Shown: positions 1 to 9,959 of the stretch, piece after piece
Numbering within the stretch: the first letter of the stretch is position 1
How the letters are laid out: each line of letters opens with the position of its first letter
From: Candidatus Planktophila sp.
GTDB taxonomy: Bacteria; Actinomycetota; Actinomycetes; Nanopelagicales; Nanopelagicaceae
Reading direction: 5' to 3'
Length of the DNA: 64,000 nucleotides
NCBI GenBank assembly: GCA_030649935.1
Contig: JAUSFN010000001.1
Location: forward strand, 16,201-80,200
Position numbers and translations under genes: made by a program
The notes under the pieces: model-generated
What the model saw: only the letters and a program-made list of their open reading frames with translations
Told to the model about the DNA's origin: nothing
Database searches by the model: none

Positions 1-8
1 TGCGGGCG

Positions 9-1067
9 ATGGACTTAGCCTCCGTTGAGCTTCGGAATCCCCTATTAATTCGCGGGGCAATCGAATCTGCTCATAACATCGAAGAACTTTCTAGCGCATC
101 TCGTCTTTTATTGCCATCATTAGTTGAATTGCATGACTCGGGGATTCCTGCGCTACATGTTGGCGGGTTAATGTCCGCCATCGTCGGAGCAATTCTCGTT
201 CGACTTCTCAAACTCTCTGACTCAATCGAATCTCCAGTAGCCCACTCTTGGCTCATGCTTGGATCAATGGCACGCGGAGAGCCGTTACCAATTTCTGATG
301 TCGACACGGCAATTGTTTGGGCCGATCTTGCTGATTCAATTGACCCGGCAGAGGAGATTCAAAGAAATGCCAAGCAGATTCTTGATCAGATGGAGCTATG
401 CGGGCTCCACCGCTGCCCCAATGGAGCCAATGCAGATAATCTACTTTTTACCCGTTCTAAATCCTCTTGGATTGAAGTATCAAGCGGTTGGTTAACCGAC
501 CCGACAAGAGCCGGGGCGCTACTTTTGTCATCCATAGCAGCAGATAGCCAACCGCTCACACAATTGGCATTAGGTCGCACAATTACCGACACGATTCGGG
601 CCACAACGCGCAGCAATGAATTTTTAGGAGCGTTGCTGCGTTTTACCTTGGCGAAGAAACCGCCGATTGGGTTTGTCCGCGGATTTGTTGTAGATCAATC
701 GGGGGAACATCGCGGCGATTTAGATTTGAAGGCGGGTGGATTAACTCCGATCTGTGCGCTTGCTCGTTGGCTTGCCATTGCACAAGGTGACGTTCGAGGT
801 AGCACTATTGATCGATTGAAGCGAGCGGCTTCGGCCGGATTATTGAGAGATGAAGAGGCCGACATTCTTATAAATGCATTTAAAGATATTTATCAATTGG
901 TCTTTGAGGCCGAAATTGCTGCAATTCGTGGAGGGAGAGAAGGCTCAAGTTGGATATCTCCTCAAAATCTTGATTCACTTACGCGTCGACATCTGCGTGA
1001 ATCTTTTCGAGCCGTATCGGCTATCCAAACTCGCTTTCACAATGAGTGGGAAACGAGGTTAGGTTGA
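9..1067 (+). CDS. DUF294-type putative nucleotidyltransferase (GlnD-like); start may lie upstream of the window
   Basis: ORF with nucleotidyltransferase motif GSMARGEPLPISDVDTAIVW (GS-x-G-x(n)-DxD). Confidence 0.75.
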   Translation: MDLASVELRNPLLIRGAIESAHNIEELSSASRLLLPSLVELHDSGIPALHVGGLMSAIVGAILVRLLKLSDSIESPVAHSWLMLGSMARGEPLPISDVDTAIVWADLADSIDPAEEIQRNAKQILDQMELCGLHRCPNGANADNLLFTRSKSSWIEVSSGWLTDPTRAGALLLSSIAADSQPLTQLALGRTITDTIRATTRSNEFLGALLRFTLAKKPPIGFVRGFVVDQSGEHRGDLDLKAGGLTPICALARWLAIAQGDVRGSTIDRLKRAASAGLLRDEEADILINAFKDIYQLVFEAEIAAIRGGREGSSWISPQNLDSLTRRHLRESFRAVSAIQTRFHNEWETRLG

Positions 1068-1723
1068 TTCGCCGCAGCAAGTTTGCTCGTTTTACTCGAG
1101 CAGAATTGAATTCCGATTGGCGAAACATTGATTACAGTGCACTTGATGTCGAGACTACTGGCCTTGCTTTAAAAGAAGATGAGATTATCTCTATCGGCGT
1201 GGCACACATTCAAGCAGGGAGAATTAAAACAGAAAATAATTTTTACCGTGAGATTCGACCAAAACGGCTCCCATCTCCCGAATCAATTCGAATACATAAT
1301 TTGCGTGGGATTGACCTAGAAGAGACTGCTCCAATTGAATCCGTAATACCCGATTTTGTTGCTCAAGTAGATGGGAAAATACTCATCGCCCATGCGGCTT
1401 GGGTTGAGTATGCTTTTTTAAATCGACACCTCCACAGAACTAATGTGAGCTTTTCAAAGCAGGTGATTGACACTGCGGCGCTGGCGCGAGCTGCTGGTTA
1501 TGCCGCCGATGTAAATGGAAGTGAACCTTCTCTCGAATTTCTTGCCCGCCGGATACATCTACCGGTCTATGCCCCGCATAATGCACTCGGTGATGCGCTC
1601 ACTACCGCGGTTGTATTCCTTGCTCTAGCAACAGAACTTGAACGAGAGCAGTTAGCTAAAGGTGCGTCAGGACTCACTTTGCGAAAGCTACTAGAGATTT
1701 CCGCGAAAAATGCTAAGAGGTAA
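1046..1723 (+). CDS. 3'-5' exonuclease, DnaQ/DNA pol III epsilon-like
   Basis: ExoI motif DVETTGL, later AHNALGDALTT; overlaps the preceding ORF by 22 bp. Confidence 0.85.
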   Translation: MGNEVRLIRRSKFARFTRAELNSDWRNIDYSALDVETTGLALKEDEIISIGVAHIQAGRIKTENNFYREIRPKRLPSPESIRIHNLRGIDLEETAPIESVIPDFVAQVDGKILIAHAAWVEYAFLNRHLHRTNVSFSKQVIDTAALARAAGYAADVNGSEPSLEFLARRIHLPVYAPHNALGDALTTAVVFLALATELEREQLAKGASGLTLRKLLEISAKNAKR

Positions 1724-1799
1724 TCAGTTGGGCCGGAGTGCAGAGGGTCAAAGTGCGTAGCTAAAAGTACACATTAATTAGCCAAGAGATTCAAATTAA

Positions 1800-2612
1800 T
1801 TAATTAGCAAAAAGGTTCAGATTTGTAAGCGATGGCCATAGTGCGAACAGGATTGAGATCGGCAAAATAAGGAAAACAACTGGAACCATCATTGAGATTT
1901 CGGCTTTGCCTGCCGCGTTCATAATGATATTTCGTTGATTGGCACGTGCCTCAACGGCATGTCTCGATAAGACCTCAATTAGTGGGGCTCCACGTAGAGT
2001 TGCTGTCACAATTGCATCAATAAATCTACGGATCATGACTGACTTCACGCGACGACCCATCGCATCAAGACTTAAGTGCAGCGGTTCGCCAGAGCGCACG
2101 GCCACAATGACAGTTGCAAACTCGTGCGAGAGTTCGCCATCGGCCGATTCAGCAATTCTATGCATTGCGCTCATAGGTGTTTCTCCGGCGGCGATGGCAA
2201 GAGTTAGCATCTCTACAATTGCTGGAAATTCAGCCTCAATTCTTTGGCGACGCTTTTTCACCTGGCCTGTGAGCTCTCTATCGATTAAAACAAAGTGCAC
2301 CAGAGAAGTTAATGTGGCCAAAAAAACGGCCGTGAAAATTGTATGGTTCGAGATTAGTAATAGCGCCATCACTAATGTTGCACTAGCTGCGCAGAAACCT
2401 ACTTGTCGAATACGAAAATTCTGATAATCCAGTTCACTGCACTTACCCAGTTCCTCTAAACGCAAATGAATGCCACGTTTATCCTGGATTTTATTTGCTG
2501 TCACTTTAGCGCGGCGCTCTAATTCTTTAAATGGATCACCCTGAGAGTCGAAAATAAATAGCAAACCACCGGGAACTGCAAAGAGCATTGATATGAAAAG
2601 GGTTGTGAACAT
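1800..2612 (-). CDS. tadC: Type II secretion system F family protein, TadC-like
   Basis: FPAIVEMLTLAIAAGETPMSAMHRIAE-type T2SSF domain; directly follows a TadB-like gene. Confidence 0.8.
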   Translation of the reverse strand: MFTTLFISMLFAVPGGLLFIFDSQGDPFKELERRAKVTANKIQDKRGIHLRLEELGKCSELDYQNFRIRQVGFCAASATLVMALLLISNHTIFTAVFLATLTSLVHFVLIDRELTGQVKKRRQRIEAEFPAIVEMLTLAIAAGETPMSAMHRIAESADGELSHEFATVIVAVRSGEPLHLSLDAMGRRVKSVMIRRFIDAIVTATLRGAPLIEVLSRHAVEARANQRNIIMNAAGKAEISMMVPVVFLILPISILFALWPSLTNLNLFAN

Positions 2613-3346
2613 TACCGAACTCCAAGCTTTGTACCAGTAAATACTCGAGGAGTTTGGGGCAATCTACCTAAACGATTCATCCACAGATATGCAATTGCGG
2701 TCATGAATAATCCAGCTACTAAAATGGCGCTACCAGCCGGAGTGGAATATGCGGCAGCTGTAGTCGGTTGTGTCGATAGAAGAAGCAAAAGTATCCACGG
2801 AGCTGCAGCAGAGAGATGCGCCGAATTCTTAATCCAGCCATGCTTAACTTCAATTTCTCGGCGCAAAGCTAAATCTTGTCGAAGAAAATCCCCTAAAGTT
2901 CGAAGTATTGCAAGAAGTTCGCTGCCTCCGAGTGATTTAGAAACTAAGAGAGCTTCAAAGATTTGATCGCTTCCATGGTGATGAAATAACTCCTTTAACT
3001 CATGAATAGCCTCACTAATGTCACCATGGCGATAGAGAGAAGTACGAAATTCAGTAAAAGCGGGCCGGAGTATTTCCGGTCCTCGCACTGAGAGTCCGGC
3101 AAGAGATTCAGTTAAAGATAAGCCAGACTGAATACCCGACATGAGGTGATCTATAACTTCAGGCCAGGCGGCTATCAATGCTGATTCGTTATGCATGTTT
3201 TTGCTTCGCAATTTCGTAAATGTAATCCCTGCAACGAGTATCCCGAAAGCCAAGGAGATAGTAAGAGCACCAGTGATGAGGAAAATGATCGCGATTGTCA
3301 CACAGGAAACTGCAGTGGTGCGAAGTTTAATTTTCAATGACGCCAC
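2612..3346 (-). CDS. tadB: Type II secretion system F family protein, TadB-like
   Basis: T2SSF-like WPEVIDHLMSGIQSGLSLTESL; operon with CpaF/TadA ATPase. Confidence 0.8.
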   Translation of the reverse strand: MASLKIKLRTTAVSCVTIAIIFLITGALTISLAFGILVAGITFTKLRSKNMHNESALIAAWPEVIDHLMSGIQSGLSLTESLAGLSVRGPEILRPAFTEFRTSLYRHGDISEAIHELKELFHHHGSDQIFEALLVSKSLGGSELLAILRTLGDFLRQDLALRREIEVKHGWIKNSAHLSAAAPWILLLLLSTQPTTAAAYSTPAGSAILVAGLFMTAIAYLWMNRLGRLPQTPRVFTGTKLGVR

Positions 3347-4374
3347 CAGTCACTCAGAGGTGCACCTATCGCTGAGAATTTGTCGGCATGGGGCAAAGTG
3401 CCAATTCCGCGATCATAGTCATTGCCATTCCAAAGCCATAGCGTCTCAATCTCAGCGCGATCATTTTCATATCTTCCGGTGAGGGCAGAAATCTCTTGAA
3501 TTCTGCGCATTCCACCTTGATCTAGAGATACATGAACAATTAAATCAAATGCCGAGGCGACTGTAGGTGCGATGAATTTGTGTGAAATATTTTCACCTGC
3601 CAACAGGGGAAGAGTTTGGAGTTTTATAATCGCATCACGCGGAGAGTTTGCATGAAGCGTACCCATTCCTGGAAGGCCTGAGTTAAGTGCAATGAGGAGA
3701 TCTAGAGCTTCGGCTTCACGGACTTCTCCAACAATGATGCGAGAGGGCCGCATTCGTAAGGACTCCTTTATCAAGCGTCGGAGCGGTATTTCCCCCTCAC
3801 CCTGCAGATTCGCACTTCGAGTTTGAAGTGCAACGACATCAGGAAGTTGAGGACTGAGTTCAAATACCTCTTCAATTGTCACCACACGTTCGCTTCGCGG
3901 AATTGCACCGGCTAATGCATTGAGCATCGTAGTTTTACCAGACTGCGTACCTCCGCTTACTAATATATTAAGTCCAGCTCGGACCGAGTTTTTCAGCGAA
4001 GTTGCCATGAAGACAGACATCACTCCACGCTCTACGAGATCGTCGATACCAAGGTTGCGCATCAAATGCTTCCGAATATTTACCGCCCAATGTTGTGCCG
4101 TAATTTCGGGAATAGCAACATGCAACCGTGAACCATCGGGCAGGCGGGCATCTACGAATGGATGCGAAAGATCAAGGCGACGGCCACTCCACATCAGCGC
4201 ACGTTCGACGATATTTCGTACATCTTCGCTAGTTAACAAGAGATTTGTTAATTCACTCTTTCCCGCACGTGCAATAAAAATCCGCTCTGGAGAGTTAATC
4301 CAAATCTCCTCAACCGTGGGGTCGCTCATAAAAGGTGCGATAGCTCCAAAAGTAATATCTATATCTAGGTCCAT
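3334..4374 (-). CDS. tadA: CpaF/TadA family secretion ATPase
   Basis: Walker A GGTQSGKTTMLNAL, RPSRIIVGEVREAEALDLL, MGTLHANSPRDA. Confidence 0.92.
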   Translation of the reverse strand: MDLDIDITFGAIAPFMSDPTVEEIWINSPERIFIARAGKSELTNLLLTSEDVRNIVERALMWSGRRLDLSHPFVDARLPDGSRLHVAIPEITAQHWAVNIRKHLMRNLGIDDLVERGVMSVFMATSLKNSVRAGLNILVSGGTQSGKTTMLNALAGAIPRSERVVTIEEVFELSPQLPDVVALQTRSANLQGEGEIPLRRLIKESLRMRPSRIIVGEVREAEALDLLIALNSGLPGMGTLHANSPRDAIIKLQTLPLLAGENISHKFIAPTVASAFDLIVHVSLDQGGMRRIQEISALTGRYENDRAEIETLWLWNGNDYDRGIGTLPHADKFSAIGAPLSDWWRH

Positions 4375-4419
4375 GTGGGAAATCTAAGTCGAGCATGGAG
4401 CGTTATTGAAAGAGGTTGA

Positions 4420-4902
4420 TTAATGCGTGGATAAAGGCGCCTCATCTAGCCGGTTGAGTAGTTGTAGTCCAGATTCCCCGCGTAGCGAGGTCACCATGGA
4501 TATCGAAATATGCAAACTCTCTTTGAGGGAGAGCGCTGAGGCTGAATGCAGGCGAGATATCAACTGCCGCGCAGCAAGCTCTCCATCAGCTATGAGCGCA
4601 ACACACTCATTAATTCCTAGCCGACCAATGCAATCTTCACTTCTGGTCAAAGTGCGAAGTTCATAGGAGAATTTCAAAATATCTTCAGCGCTAACTGATG
4701 CAGAGTTTTCACTTAGTTCGCGACGCATGAAAATAATTTTTACGGCGCTAAAACTCCTCTCACTCCGCGAAGAGAGTGTGACCTGCCTTCGCAGGAGTTC
4801 GTAAAAAAGGGCAGGTGCGGCTAAATGGGTCTGCGAATCACGAATTCCATCGTGAGAGAAAAGTGAGTTGTAATTGGGTAAATGAGTTAATCTCTCCTCC
4901 AT
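4420..4902 (-). CDS. Degenerate GGDEF-like domain protein (putative)
   Basis: Start re-chosen at MEERLTHL (residue 39 of the 198-aa ORF). LRTLTRSEDCIGRLGINECVAL resembles GGDEF motif surroundings with the signature lost. Confidence 0.5.
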   Translation of the reverse strand: MEERLTHLPNYNSLFSHDGIRDSQTHLAAPALFYELLRRQVTLSSRSERSFSAVKIIFMRRELSENSASVSAEDILKFSYELRTLTRSEDCIGRLGINECVALIADGELAARQLISRLHSASALSLKESLHISISMVTSLRGESGLQLLNRLDEAPLSTH

Positions 4903-5272
4903 GGCACAGGATCCTTCCAAAGCAGCTAAGGCCCGCGCAGTAGTGGCATCCCTATTGATTGTCGAAGCAATTTTGATTGGCGCTGTAGGTGTGTGGTTGA
5001 TTGTTCTGGCAATCAAGGCCGATAAATTTGAACTTTCACCCCTTTTGGGTGAACTACTTTTTGTCGCTCTAGGAAGTGCCGGCTTAGCGGCATCGGCAGT
5101 TGGATATCGCCGGGGAAAGTACTTCGGTCGTTCTCCCGCCGTTCTTGCTAATTTGATCGCGCTTGGGGTGGTCTCTTATCAGGTGCAGGCAGGGCTGTGG
5201 TTTGTGGCAATTCCATTGGCCGCACTTGCACTGGCTACCGTAGTGGCAGCCCTTCGCGCAATTCCCGAGTAG
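4901..5272 (+). CDS. Small integral membrane protein
   Basis: 123 aa, four hydrophobic segments; divergent from 4420..4902. Confidence 0.65.
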   Translation: MAQDPSKAAKARAVVASLLIVEAILIGAVGVWLIVLAIKADKFELSPLLGELLFVALGSAGLAASAVGYRRGKYFGRSPAVLANLIALGVVSYQVQAGLWFVAIPLAALALATVVAALRAIPE

Positions 5273-5405
5273 CCATTGCCAGAGTTCTCTGTAAATTTCC
5301 GCGCATTGTGGCCATTCTCGCTGTGTGGAGTGAAATTTCGAGTTCATAGCACGTACGCACTGCCTATAGGCTTGCGCCTTATCCACGCCAAGAAGGGGTT
5401 CGCCA

Positions 5406-8400
5406 GTGTCGGCACAGGATTTTGGGGCAAATGATTGGCTCGTAGATGAAATGTACGAGAAGTATGTAGCCGACCCAACTTCCGTTGACCCGACGTGGGT
5501 TGAGTACTTTAAGGTAAATAAACCCGGCAGCTCGGGGGTTTCAAACTCGCCTGCATCAACTCAACCCTCTCCTACTCTCTCAAAACCTGTTCCTCCAATA
5601 CCGAAGTCAGCGCAGATTCCAACCCAACAGGTTCCAGTACAACAACCAATTGTTAGAGATACCGCTTCACCTCAACCGACTCCGGCAGATCCAGTTGTTA
5701 AAGCAGCTCCGGTATTAGCCACGCCAAGTGCATCGACACTTACACCTATTCGCGGAGTTTCGGCACGTGTTGTTCAAAGTATGGAAGCTTCACTCACAGT
5801 CCCAACTGCCACATCAGTTCGTGCAATTGCCGCTAAGTTAATGATTGACAACAGAATTGTGATCAATAACCACCTTAAGCGTGCACGCGGCGGGAAAACA
5901 TCTTTTACTCACATAATCGCATACGCAATGATTAAGGCAGTTCGAGCGATGCCCGAGATGAATGCATTCTTTGGAGAGCTAGATGGAAAGCCGGCCGTTG
6001 GCCATCCTGAACACATCAATTTAGGTATTGCTATCGATTTAGCAAAGGCCGACGGTTCACGCCAATTATTAGTGCCATCGGTTAAGGGATGCGAGGCCAT
6101 GGATTTTGCCCAGTTCTGGCGTGCATATGAGAGCGTCATTAAAAAGGCACGTGGTGGAACTTTAACCGTTGAGGACTTTGCCGGGACTACCGTATCGATA
6201 ACAAATCCCGGAACTCTCGGCACCGTGCATTCTGTACCACGTTTAGTGCAAGGGCAGGGATTAATTCTTGGGGTAGGAGCACTTGATTACCCCGCTGAGT
6301 TCCATGGAACTAGTGATGAAATGCTTGCCCGAATGGCTATAAGCAAGGTTGTAACTCTTACAAGTACCTACGATCACAGAGTTATCCAAGGCGCACAATC
6401 CGGTGACTTCCTGCGAAGAATGAATGAGCTTTTATTAGGTGCCGATGGATTCTACGATGAAATCTTTGCATCACTGCGTATCCCTTATGAGCCGATTCGA
6501 TGGGCAAAGGATTTTGAGTTTAGTAAAGATGAACAGATTAATAAAACTGCGCGAATTCAGCAGTTGATTCACGCTTACCGCACATTTGGTCACTTAATGG
6601 CCGATATTGACCCCTTGGAATATAAGCAACGCTCACACCCTGATTTGGATGTTGTTACACATGGTTTGACGCTGTGGGATCTTGACCGTGAGTTTGCAAC
6701 TGGTGGCTTTGGTGGAAAAACCTTTATGTCACTTCGCAAGATTCTAGGCTTATTGCGAGACTCTTACTGTCGAACTGTCGGCGTCGAGTATATGTATATT
6801 GAAAATCGAGAAGAGAGACAGTGGATTCAAATGCATGTAGAAGTTGGTGCGCAAAGATTTGCACCAGAGGAGCATCTACGAATTCTTCATAAACTCAATG
6901 GCGCGGAAGCCTTTGAAACATTCTTGCAGACTAAGTTTGTTGGGCAAAAGCGTTTCTCACTTGAAGGTGGCGAGTCAGTCATTCCATTGCTAGATGCCGT
7001 TCTCTCTAGCGCTGCCGATCAGGGATTAGATGAGGTTTGTATTGGAATGCCGCACCGCGGGCGCCTCAATGTTTTAGCTAATATCGCCGGAAAATCACAT
7101 GGACAGATATTTCAAGAGTTCCAGGGACACTATGCAGAGAATCAAGTACAAGGCTCGGGTGATGTTAAGTACCATTTAGGCACTGAAGGGGTCTTTACTT
7201 CCCACTCTGGTGCCACAACAAAGATTTATTTAGCAGCTAATCCATCTCATTTAGAGGCAGTGAATCCAGTTTTAGAGGGCATTGTTCGTGCTAAACAAGA
7301 TGTATTGAATATCAAGAAAGCTTACTCAGTACTTCCGGTTTTGCTCCATGGAGATGCATCGTTTGCGGGGCAAGGCGTGAACGCTGAAGTCCTTCAAATG
7401 TCTCAGTTAGCGGGTTATCGCACTGGCGGAACAATTCATATCGTCGTTAATAACCAAGTAGGCTTTACCACTTCACCGCATGCCTCGCGTACTGCTACGT
7501 ACTCAACCGATTTCGCTAAAATTATCCAAGCCCCAGTGTTTCATGTGAATGGAGATGATCCTGAGGCCTGCGTTCGTATCGCGCGTTTAGCTTTTGAATA
7601 CCGACAAGAGTTTAATAAAGATGTAGTAATCGACATGGTTTGCTATCGTCGCCGCGGTCACAACGAAGGTGATGAGCCAAGTTTTACGCAGCCACTTATG
7701 TACAAGATGATCGATGCTAAACGCTCTACTCGTACTCTCTATATCGAAGCACTTATTGGTCGCGGGGATATCTCACTTGATGAGGCAGAAGAAGTCGCAC
7801 GTGATTACCAGAGTCAGCTGGAGGCGGTGTATGCCGCCGTTAATAATTTGCAAACAGAATCTGATCCGAACTTTAAAGCACCGGTTGCACCCGATGCTGA
7901 CGAAATTATAACTTCAATCAGCGAAGCTTTAGCGCGAGAAATTGCTGCGACGCAGTCGGCAGTTCCTGAAGGCTTCCATGTTCATCCAAAGTTATTACCA
8001 CAATTAGCAAAGCGCGTTGAGTCACTCAATGACTCCTCAATTGATTGGTCGACCGGTGAAATGCTCGCCTTCGGCTCTCTTCTGAAAGAAGATCGCCCAA
8101 TTCGCCTTGCAGGCCAAGATGCACGACGCGGAACTTTTAGTAATCGTCATGCAGTTATTATCGATAGAGAAAACGGAAACGAGTGGACTCCTCTTCGCGC
8201 GCTCAATAGTGATGAGAACCATTTCTTTGTGATCGATTCACTTCTCAGCGAATATGCTGCGATGGGCTTTGAGTATGGTTACAGCCTCGAGCGCGAGGAT
8301 GCATTGGTTCTCTGGGAGGGTCAATTTGGTGATTTTGCCAACGGCGCTCAAACAATTATCGATGAGTTTATATCCTCAGCCTTACAGAAATGGGGAGAGC

Positions 8401-9068
8401 GTTCATCGCTAGTTCTATTGCTCCCACATGGATATGAGGGCCAAGGTCCTGACCACTCCTCAGCACGGATTGAGCGATATCTACAACTGTGTGCCGAGCA
8501 AAATATGACCGTGGCCCAACCTTCTACACCAGCTTCCTACTTTCACTTATTACGTTGGCACGTCAAGAACCCAGCTCGTCGACCATTAATTATCTTCACA
8601 CCGAAATCTATGTTGCGACTTCGCGCCGCGGCGTCATCTCTCTCTGATTTTACAAGCGGACATTTCAGACCGGTTATTTCAGATGATTCAGTAAACAATG
8701 CATCGCGACTTATATTTTGTTCAGGAAGGATTTATCACGACCTCGTCGCAGAGCGTGCGAAAACAGGTGAAACATCAACTGCGATCGTTCGTTTAGAACT
8801 TCTTTATCCACTTCCAATTGAGGAAATGGTTGCAGAAGCTAATAAACATCCCAATGCAAATTTACTCTGGGTGCAAGACGAGCCGGCAAACCAAGGTCCT
8901 TGGTCGCACATTGCACTTCGAACATCTGAGCAACATGGGGGTCGCGGTTTTGGTTCTAGAATCTTGCGTCGTGTATCTCGCCGCGCAACTGCATCTCCGG
9001 CAACTGGAAATCACCACTTGCACGAGGATGAGCAAAAAGCCTTAATGCTCGAAGCTTTTACGCGTTAA
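5406..9068 (+). CDS. kgd: Multifunctional 2-oxoglutarate decarboxylase/dehydrogenase E1 with E2 acyltransferase domain (Kgd)
   Basis: GTG start; N-term FGANDWLVDEMYEKYVADPTSVDPTWVEYF, E2 catalytic TYDHRVIQGAQSGDFLRRMNELL, E1 region IGMPHRGRLNVLAN / HGDASFAGQGV. Confidence 0.97.
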   Translation: MSAQDFGANDWLVDEMYEKYVADPTSVDPTWVEYFKVNKPGSSGVSNSPASTQPSPTLSKPVPPIPKSAQIPTQQVPVQQPIVRDTASPQPTPADPVVKAAPVLATPSASTLTPIRGVSARVVQSMEASLTVPTATSVRAIAAKLMIDNRIVINNHLKRARGGKTSFTHIIAYAMIKAVRAMPEMNAFFGELDGKPAVGHPEHINLGIAIDLAKADGSRQLLVPSVKGCEAMDFAQFWRAYESVIKKARGGTLTVEDFAGTTVSITNPGTLGTVHSVPRLVQGQGLILGVGALDYPAEFHGTSDEMLARMAISKVVTLTSTYDHRVIQGAQSGDFLRRMNELLLGADGFYDEIFASLRIPYEPIRWAKDFEFSKDEQINKTARIQQLIHAYRTFGHLMADIDPLEYKQRSHPDLDVVTHGLTLWDLDREFATGGFGGKTFMSLRKILGLLRDSYCRTVGVEYMYIENREERQWIQMHVEVGAQRFAPEEHLRILHKLNGAEAFETFLQTKFVGQKRFSLEGGESVIPLLDAVLSSAADQGLDEVCIGMPHRGRLNVLANIAGKSHGQIFQEFQGHYAENQVQGSGDVKYHLGTEGVFTSHSGATTKIYLAANPSHLEAVNPVLEGIVRAKQDVLNIKKAYSVLPVLLHGDASFAGQGVNAEVLQMSQLAGYRTGGTIHIVVNNQVGFTTSPHASRTATYSTDFAKIIQAPVFHVNGDDPEACVRIARLAFEYRQEFNKDVVIDMVCYRRRGHNEGDEPSFTQPLMYKMIDAKRSTRTLYIEALIGRGDISLDEAEEVARDYQSQLEAVYAAVNNLQTESDPNFKAPVAPDADEIITSISEALAREIAATQSAVPEGFHVHPKLLPQLAKRVESLNDSSIDWSTGEMLAFGSLLKEDRPIRLAGQDARRGTFSNRHAVIIDRENGNEWTPLRALNSDENHFFVIDSLLSEYAAMGFEYGYSLEREDALVLWEGQFGDFANGAQTIIDEFISSALQKWGERSSLVLLLPHGYEGQGPDHSSARIERYLQLCAEQNMTVAQPSTPASYFHLLRWHVKNPARRPLIIFTPKSMLRLRAAASSLSDFTSGHFRPVISDDSVNNASRLIFCSGRIYHDLVAERAKTGETSTAIVRLELLYPLPIEEMVAEANKHPNANLLWVQDEPANQGPWSHIALRTSEQHGGRGFGSRILRRVSRRATASPATGNHHLHEDEQKALMLEAFTR

Positions 9069-9149
9069 CTGGTGTATCTGTTGAATCAAGAACCAATTAG
9101 TTGCAATGTGCCTCATTTCGATAAACATTATTGGTAAGTTTCTAGTAAC

Positions 9150-9455
9150 TCATTTCTTTTTCCGGTACCTGAACAAAACGCGCCCGACCACTTCATGTGG
9201 AGTTATCCAACCCCACGTGCGCGAATCGCTGCTTTCATCACTGTCGCCCTCGACCCAATAATTGCCAGCATGAGCCTTTTGAATTCGCTTTATAAGAAAA
9301 ACACCGGGACGTTCTTCACGTTCAATCACAGCGATGCTTCCTAGAGGCGCACGAAGAGGTGGCTCTGGTAGCCAGAGCACAAGTAAGTGGTCACCATTGT
9401 TATAGGTAGGTGCCATTGAGCTGCCTTCCACCTTGACCGTGCCAAATTTGCTCAC
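9150..9455 (-). CDS. sodX: Nickel-type superoxide dismutase maturation protease (S26 family)
   Basis: VEGSSMAPTYNNGD S26 catalytic Ser motif; divergent neighbour of sodN. Confidence 0.88.
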   Translation of the reverse strand: MSKFGTVKVEGSSMAPTYNNGDHLLVLWLPEPPLRAPLGSIAVIEREERPGVFLIKRIQKAHAGNYWVEGDSDESSDSRTWGWITPHEVVGRVLFRYRKKK

Positions 9456-9513
9456 GAGATGTAGTCTGTCACTTGTAAGGTTTACTCGCGATAATTTTTA
9501 AGGGAGAGATGCA

Positions 9514-9903
9514 ATGTTTGCACCAAAAATAACCGTCTACGCACACTGCGATCTTCCATGCGGTGTCTACGATCCAGCCCAAGCAAAAATTGAGGCATTA
9601 TCCGTAAAAGCATGCATGGAAAAGTACGCAGCAAATACCGATGCCGACTTCCGCTCACGATCTGTAGCAATCAAGGAAGAGCGCTCTCATCAAGTCAAAG
9701 AACACCTATGGGTGTTGTGGACTGATTACTTCAAGGCACCTCACTTTGAGGCATACCCACAGTTACATTCCCTCTTTAATGAGGCAACTAAACTTGCCGG
9801 TGCTGCAGGAACAAAGGGGACGCAAGATGTTGCAGTGGCAGATACATTAATTGCAAAGATCGATGAAATTGCCGAGATTTTCTGGGCTACTAAGAAGGCG
9901 TAG
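9514..9903 (+). CDS. sodN: Nickel superoxide dismutase
   Basis: HCDLPCGVYDPAQA nickel-hook motif after a short propeptide. Confidence 0.97.
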   Translation: MFAPKITVYAHCDLPCGVYDPAQAKIEALSVKACMEKYAANTDADFRSRSVAIKEERSHQVKEHLWVLWTDYFKAPHFEAYPQLHSLFNEATKLAGAAGTKGTQDVAVADTLIAKIDEIAEIFWATKKA

Positions 9904-9959
9904 AAATCTAACTAAACTGATCTAACTTAACTGATCTTAGTTAACTGATCTAACTTAAC
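9904..9959. repeat. 14-bp x 4 tandem array filling the spacer between two convergent stop codons
   Basis: AAATCTAACTAAAC / TGATCTAACTTAAC / TGATCTTAGTTAAC / TGATCTAACTTAAC. Confidence 0.9.

Noticed and set aside
5084-5386. 100-aa minus-strand ORF antisense to the small membrane protein
   Set aside because: No recognisable family; overlaps a better-supported ORF and the kgd leader.
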